From NCBI GenBank assembly GCA_946611025.1, contig CAMOCR010000028.1, forward strand, positions 1 to 8,677: a stretch of 8,677 nt of DNA, written 5' to 3'. The notes beneath the pieces are model-generated. The model was given only the letters and a program-made list of their open reading frames with translations, did not search any database and was not told the DNA's origin. The position numbers and the translations under genes are program-made. The stretch comes from an uncultured Alphaproteobacteria bacterium (GTDB lineage: Bacteria; Pseudomonadota; Alphaproteobacteria; Rs-D84). This document shows, piece by piece, positions 6,004 to 8,677 of this stretch. Every line of letters begins with the position of its first letter. Position 1 is the first letter of the stretch.

Positions 6004-7220
6004 TGGCCAAGAAAGATACATTGCCAAAAACACCGCGGCGTTCGTTTTTACGGCGTGCGTTTTCATGGGTTTGGCGTAAAAAATGGTGGATTGTTTTCAT
6101 CGCCATTGTTGTCGTTGGGGCAAATATGATTTTTGGTGGCACAAAACAGGGGGACAAGGCTGGGTATTCCACGGTTGAAATTACGCGTGGTGATATGCGT
6201 CAAATCGTCAGCGCGACCGGTGAAATTCAACCGGTGAACACCGTCAATGTCGGGTCCCAGGTGTCTGGCACAATCAACAACATTTATGTCGATTATAATT
6301 CGCGTGTAAAAAAGGGCGATGTGTTGTTGACCATTGAACCATCAGTGCTTGAGGCACAAGTCCGTGAAGCCGAAGCATCATTGACCAGTGCCGAATCCAA
6401 GGCGCGCCTTGCAAAAAGCGAATATGAACGCGCAAAAACATTGTATAAATCAGACTATATCGCGCGTGCCGAAATGGAACAGGCCCAGGCATCCTATGAG
6501 CAAGCCGAACAAGATGTTGTGCGTATGAAATCACAATATGAACGCGCCAAAACAAACTTGGGCTATGCAACGATTTCTTCGCCGGTCGATGGCACGGTTA
6601 TTTCGCGCAAGGTTGATGTTGGTCAAACGGTTGCGGCATCATTCCAAACGCCAGACTTGTTTGAAATCGCCGAAGATTTATCAAAAATGCAAATCGAAAC
6701 ATCGGTATCCGAAGCCGACATTGGCGCCGTCAAAGAAGGGCAACGCGTCACATTTACCGTTGATGCATATCCAAATAAAACATTCGAAGGGCTGGTGCAT
6801 CAAATTCGTCTGTCGCCAACAACAACATCAAATGTTGTGGTCTATACGGTTGTGATTGCGGTAGATAACGCCGATTTGTCGTTGATGCCGGGGATGACCG
6901 CGTTTGTGACAATTATTGTTGATGAACGTTTTAATACATTCAAGGTACAAAATTCGGCGTTTTTGTTGCGTTCATTTGATTCGCTGGGCGTTGAAACAAA
7001 TGGCGCAACCCCAAGCACACATTTAGCGATTTTGCGTGATGGCAAAATAATATTTGTTGAATATGCCAAGGGGCTGGTTGGTGCAACCGAAACAGAAATT
7101 GTCGCAGACGGTATCGAAGCCGGCGACAAAATTGTTGTGGGCAAAATGGGCGCATCGTCAAATAACAGCAGTGGTATGAACAATCGCCGCGGTGGTATGG
7201 GCGGACGACCACCAATGTAA
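6003..7220 (+). CDS. macA: MacA-like periplasmic adaptor (membrane fusion protein)
   Basis: This 405-residue adaptor would link the inner-membrane ABC transporter to the TolC-like duct. A basic N terminus (many R/K) is followed by one membrane helix at about 28-44 (WWIVFIAIVVVGANMIF). Next come the first half of the lipoyl domain (about 74-113, with VNVGSQVSG and VKKGDVLLTIEP), a coiled-coil hairpin (about 116-186), the second lipoyl half (ATISSPVDGTVISRKVDVGQTV, about 189-210), a beta-barrel domain (QIETSVSEADIGAVKEGQ onward) and a membrane-proximal domain. The order and wording closely follow MacA. At the hairpin tip the TolC-contact pattern R-x3-L-x6-S reads R143, L147 and then A154 instead of serine. 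The protein ends in a Gly/Asn/Arg/Met-rich tail of about 25 residues. The start codon overlaps the tolC stop, with a G-run (5989-5994) just upstream. The split transporter genes follow after 11 bases. Confidence 0.92.
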   Translation: MAKKDTLPKTPRRSFLRRAFSWVWRKKWWIVFIAIVVVGANMIFGGTKQGDKAGYSTVEITRGDMRQIVSATGEIQPVNTVNVGSQVSGTINNIYVDYNSRVKKGDVLLTIEPSVLEAQVREAEASLTSAESKARLAKSEYERAKTLYKSDYIARAEMEQAQASYEQAEQDVVRMKSQYERAKTNLGYATISSPVDGTVISRKVDVGQTVAASFQTPDLFEIAEDLSKMQIETSVSEADIGAVKEGQRVTFTVDAYPNKTFEGLVHQIRLSPTTTSNVVVYTVVIAVDNADLSLMPGMTAFVTIIVDERFNTFKVQNSAFLLRSFDSLGVETNGATPSTHLAILRDGKIIFVEYAKGLVGATETEIVADGIEAGDKIVVGKMGASSNNSSGMNNRRGGMGGRPPM

Positions 7221-7231
7221 AGAAAAATAAA

Positions 7232-7993
7232 ATGAAAAAATCTGGGGCAAAATCAAACGCCGTCGTTTCGTTGAAAAAAATCTGTAAAAGTTTCCCGCTG
7301 GAAATGGGTGGCGAACAACAGGTTTTGTTTGATATCGATTTTACCGTTTTATCGGGCGAATTTGTTGCGATTATGGGGCCGTCGGGGTCGGGTAAATCGA
7401 CATGTATGAATATCATCGGTGCGCTGGATTCGGCGACATCGGGTGTATATGAATTATATGGTCGCGACATTACAACCATGAACGCCGATGAATTGGCACG
7501 CGTGCGAAACGAATATATCGGGTTTGTTTTCCAGAACTTTAATTTATTGCCCAAACGCAGTGTTCTGGACAATGTAATGTTGCCATTGATGTATCGTGGT
7601 TTGCCCATGGCGGAACGCGTGCGGCGGGCGCGTGAAATGCTGAAATTAGTGGGACTGGAAAAATTTGAAACATACCTGCCAACGCAATTGTCGGGCGGTA
7701 TGAAGCAGCGCGTTGCAATTGCGCGTGCGTTGGCGGGTGACCCAAAGATGATTCTGGCAGACGAACCGACCGGTGCATTAGATTCCAAAATGGGAAACGA
7801 AATTTTAAAATTTTTCGAAAAATTAAATCGTGATTTGGGTATAACAATTATCATGATTACCCATGAATTTGATATTGCCAGTTATGCCAAACGCATAATT
7901 CATATCTATGACGGCCACATTGCGTATGATGGCGCGGTGCCGAAAAGCGAATCTGTGCTAACACGGGCAGAAAAACAGGTGCATAAAAAATGA
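7232..7993 (+). CDS. MacB-type ABC transporter ATP-binding subunit
   Basis: This 253-residue subunit is the nucleotide-binding domain of the pump and supplies ATP hydrolysis at the cytoplasmic face. All ABC motifs are present: Walker A GPSGSGKST (49-57), Q-loop Q101 (FVFQNFNLLP), signature LSGGMKQR (153-160), Walker B MILADE (173-178) with catalytic E178, D-loop region GALD (181-184) and H-loop H211 (MITHE). The pattern NIIGALD, ADELARVRNEYIGFVFQNFNLL places it in the MacB/LolD/YknY branch (substrate-extruding type 7 ABC systems). E. coli MacB is one chain with ATPase and permease fused; here they are separate proteins. The ATG at 7232 follows the adaptor stop by 11 bases with only a weak A/G-rich ribosome site. 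The stop overlaps the permease start by four bases (ATGA), so the two subunits are probably made together. Confidence 0.95.
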   Translation: MKKSGAKSNAVVSLKKICKSFPLEMGGEQQVLFDIDFTVLSGEFVAIMGPSGSGKSTCMNIIGALDSATSGVYELYGRDITTMNADELARVRNEYIGFVFQNFNLLPKRSVLDNVMLPLMYRGLPMAERVRRAREMLKLVGLEKFETYLPTQLSGGMKQRVAIARALAGDPKMILADEPTGALDSKMGNEILKFFEKLNRDLGITIIMITHEFDIASYAKRIIHIYDGHIAYDGAVPKSESVLTRAEKQVHKK

Positions 7994-8677
7994 CATTTAA
8001 TGACATCTTGAAAGAATCGTGGTTGTCAATCAGCGGGAACAAGGTTCGGTCGTTCTTGACGGTGCTGGGGATTGTTATTGGCGTTATGGCGGTTGTGATT
8101 ATGGTTGCCGTGGGTGAAACAGTTGAAAAGCAAATAACCGACCAATTTTCATCACTGGGGACAAATACAATTATTATTCGTGCCGGTGCGGCGCAAACGG
8201 GCGGGGTGCGTACGGGAAATCGGCAAACACTTACTATCGAAGATGCTGAATATATCGCCCAGTTACCCGATGTTGCCGCCGTCAGTCCCATTCAAAACGG
8301 CGCCGCCCAGGTGGTATATGGGAATAAAAACCTGTCTACATCAATGATTGGGGTGTATCCGGGGTACACGACCGTTCAAAATATAGAGGTTGAATACGGC
8401 ACATTTTTCAATAATTCTGCGGTAAGAAATGCATCGACATATGCGGTAATTGGCCCTGAAACCGCCGAAGAATTAGGCATGCCGAAAAATCCAGTTGGGC
8501 AAACAATTCGCGTGCAGAATACACCATTGACGGTTATTGGTGTGACCAAGGCCAAGGGTGATTCCGCCATGGGTTCCCAAGACGATATGATTTTAATCCC
8601 AATCACAACATTGAAAAAGCGCATCCAAGGCAGCCGCTTTCCAAATTCGGTGCAAATGATAAGTTTGAAGTTGTATG
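7990..8677 (+). CDS. MacB-type ABC transporter permease, 3' end missing
   Basis: The first 229 codons of the membrane subunit are in the window. The start MTFNDILKESW, then NKVRSFLTVLGIVIGVMAVV, is the typical MacB/FtsX opening: a short cytoplasmic amphipathic stretch and the first membrane helix at about residues 22-41. The following residues form the large periplasmic domain of this family, with LPDVAAVSPIQ (after TIEDAEYIAQ), GVYPGY and the VIGPETAEELG segment. The three further membrane helices expected at the C terminus lie beyond the edge; full-length members are about 400 residues. The ATG at 7990 has a clear ribosome site, AGGTG at 7977-7981, eight bases upstream and inside the ATPase gene. 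The reading frame is intact to the window end, so the gene is cut by the window, not broken. Confidence 0.93.
   Translation, partial: MTFNDILKESWLSISGNKVRSFLTVLGIVIGVMAVVIMVAVGETVEKQITDQFSSLGTNTIIIRAGAAQTGGVRTGNRQTLTIEDAEYIAQLPDVAAVSPIQNGAAQVVYGNKNLSTSMIGVYPGYTTVQNIEVEYGTFFNNSAVRNASTYAVIGPETAEELGMPKNPVGQTIRVQNTPLTVIGVTKAKGDSAMGSQDDMILIPITTLKKRIQGSRFPNSVQMISLKLY

Noticed and set aside
6940..7854. 304-codon minus-strand reading frame across the macA/ATPase junction
   Set aside because: It is antisense to two well-supported genes, and its translation has no recognisable domain; it is a shadow frame.
1..8677. CRISPR arrays, insertion sequences, phage or toxin-antitoxin genes
   Set aside because: No regularly spaced repeats, terminal inverted repeats, transposase motifs or small paired genes were seen; the window is packed with housekeeping and transport genes.

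Overview
This window looks like ordinary chromosomal DNA of an alphaproteobacterium with moderate GC content, probably from an uncultured or host-associated lineage. The alphaproteobacterial assignment rests mainly on the SspB protein, which has the class-typical C-terminal ClpX-binding tail (VVSLDEFRKR), and on the style of the RecF and RsmG proteins. TGA and TAA are both used as stops, so the code is standard. Genes are very tightly packed: ATGA and TAATG overlaps, a 24-base divergent gap, and no gene-free stretch over 100 bases.

Layout, left to right. (1) 1-427, minus strand: the N-terminal 142 codons of rsmG (16S rRNA m7G methyltransferase), running off the left edge. (2) 452-2922, plus strand: a two-gene unit of a membrane-anchored TPR protein of unknown role and a short GpsA (glycerol-3-phosphate dehydrogenase), joined by an ATGA overlap. 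(3) 2923-2950: a bidirectional intrinsic terminator between converging units. (4) 4587 down to 2949, minus strand: tRNA-Cys(GCA), recF and sspB in one apparent transcription unit, with recF starting only 9 bases after the tRNA CCA end. (5) 4588-4677: a 90-base divergent promoter region with back-to-back sigma70-like promoters. (6) 4678 to the right edge, plus strand: an operon for a MacAB-TolC-type tripartite efflux pump, ordered outer-membrane channel, periplasmic adaptor, ABC ATPase, permease (the last cut by the window edge).

How the genes work together. The right-hand operon encodes every part of an ATP-driven pump spanning the envelope: TolC-like duct, MacA-like adaptor with a coiled-coil hairpin, and a MacB-like transporter split into separate ATPase and permease polypeptides. 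The minus-strand unit joins a tRNA with DNA repair (RecF) and proteolysis (SspB delivers ssrA-tagged proteins to ClpXP). The left part covers phospholipid precursor synthesis (GpsA), ribosome modification (RsmG) and an uncharacterised TPR protein.

I found no mobile element, CRISPR array, phage gene or clearly novel system. The points most worth checking are the tRNA-recF junction with its near-absent leader, the shortened GpsA, a substituted residue in the adaptor's TolC-contact motif, and the unnamed TPR protein.
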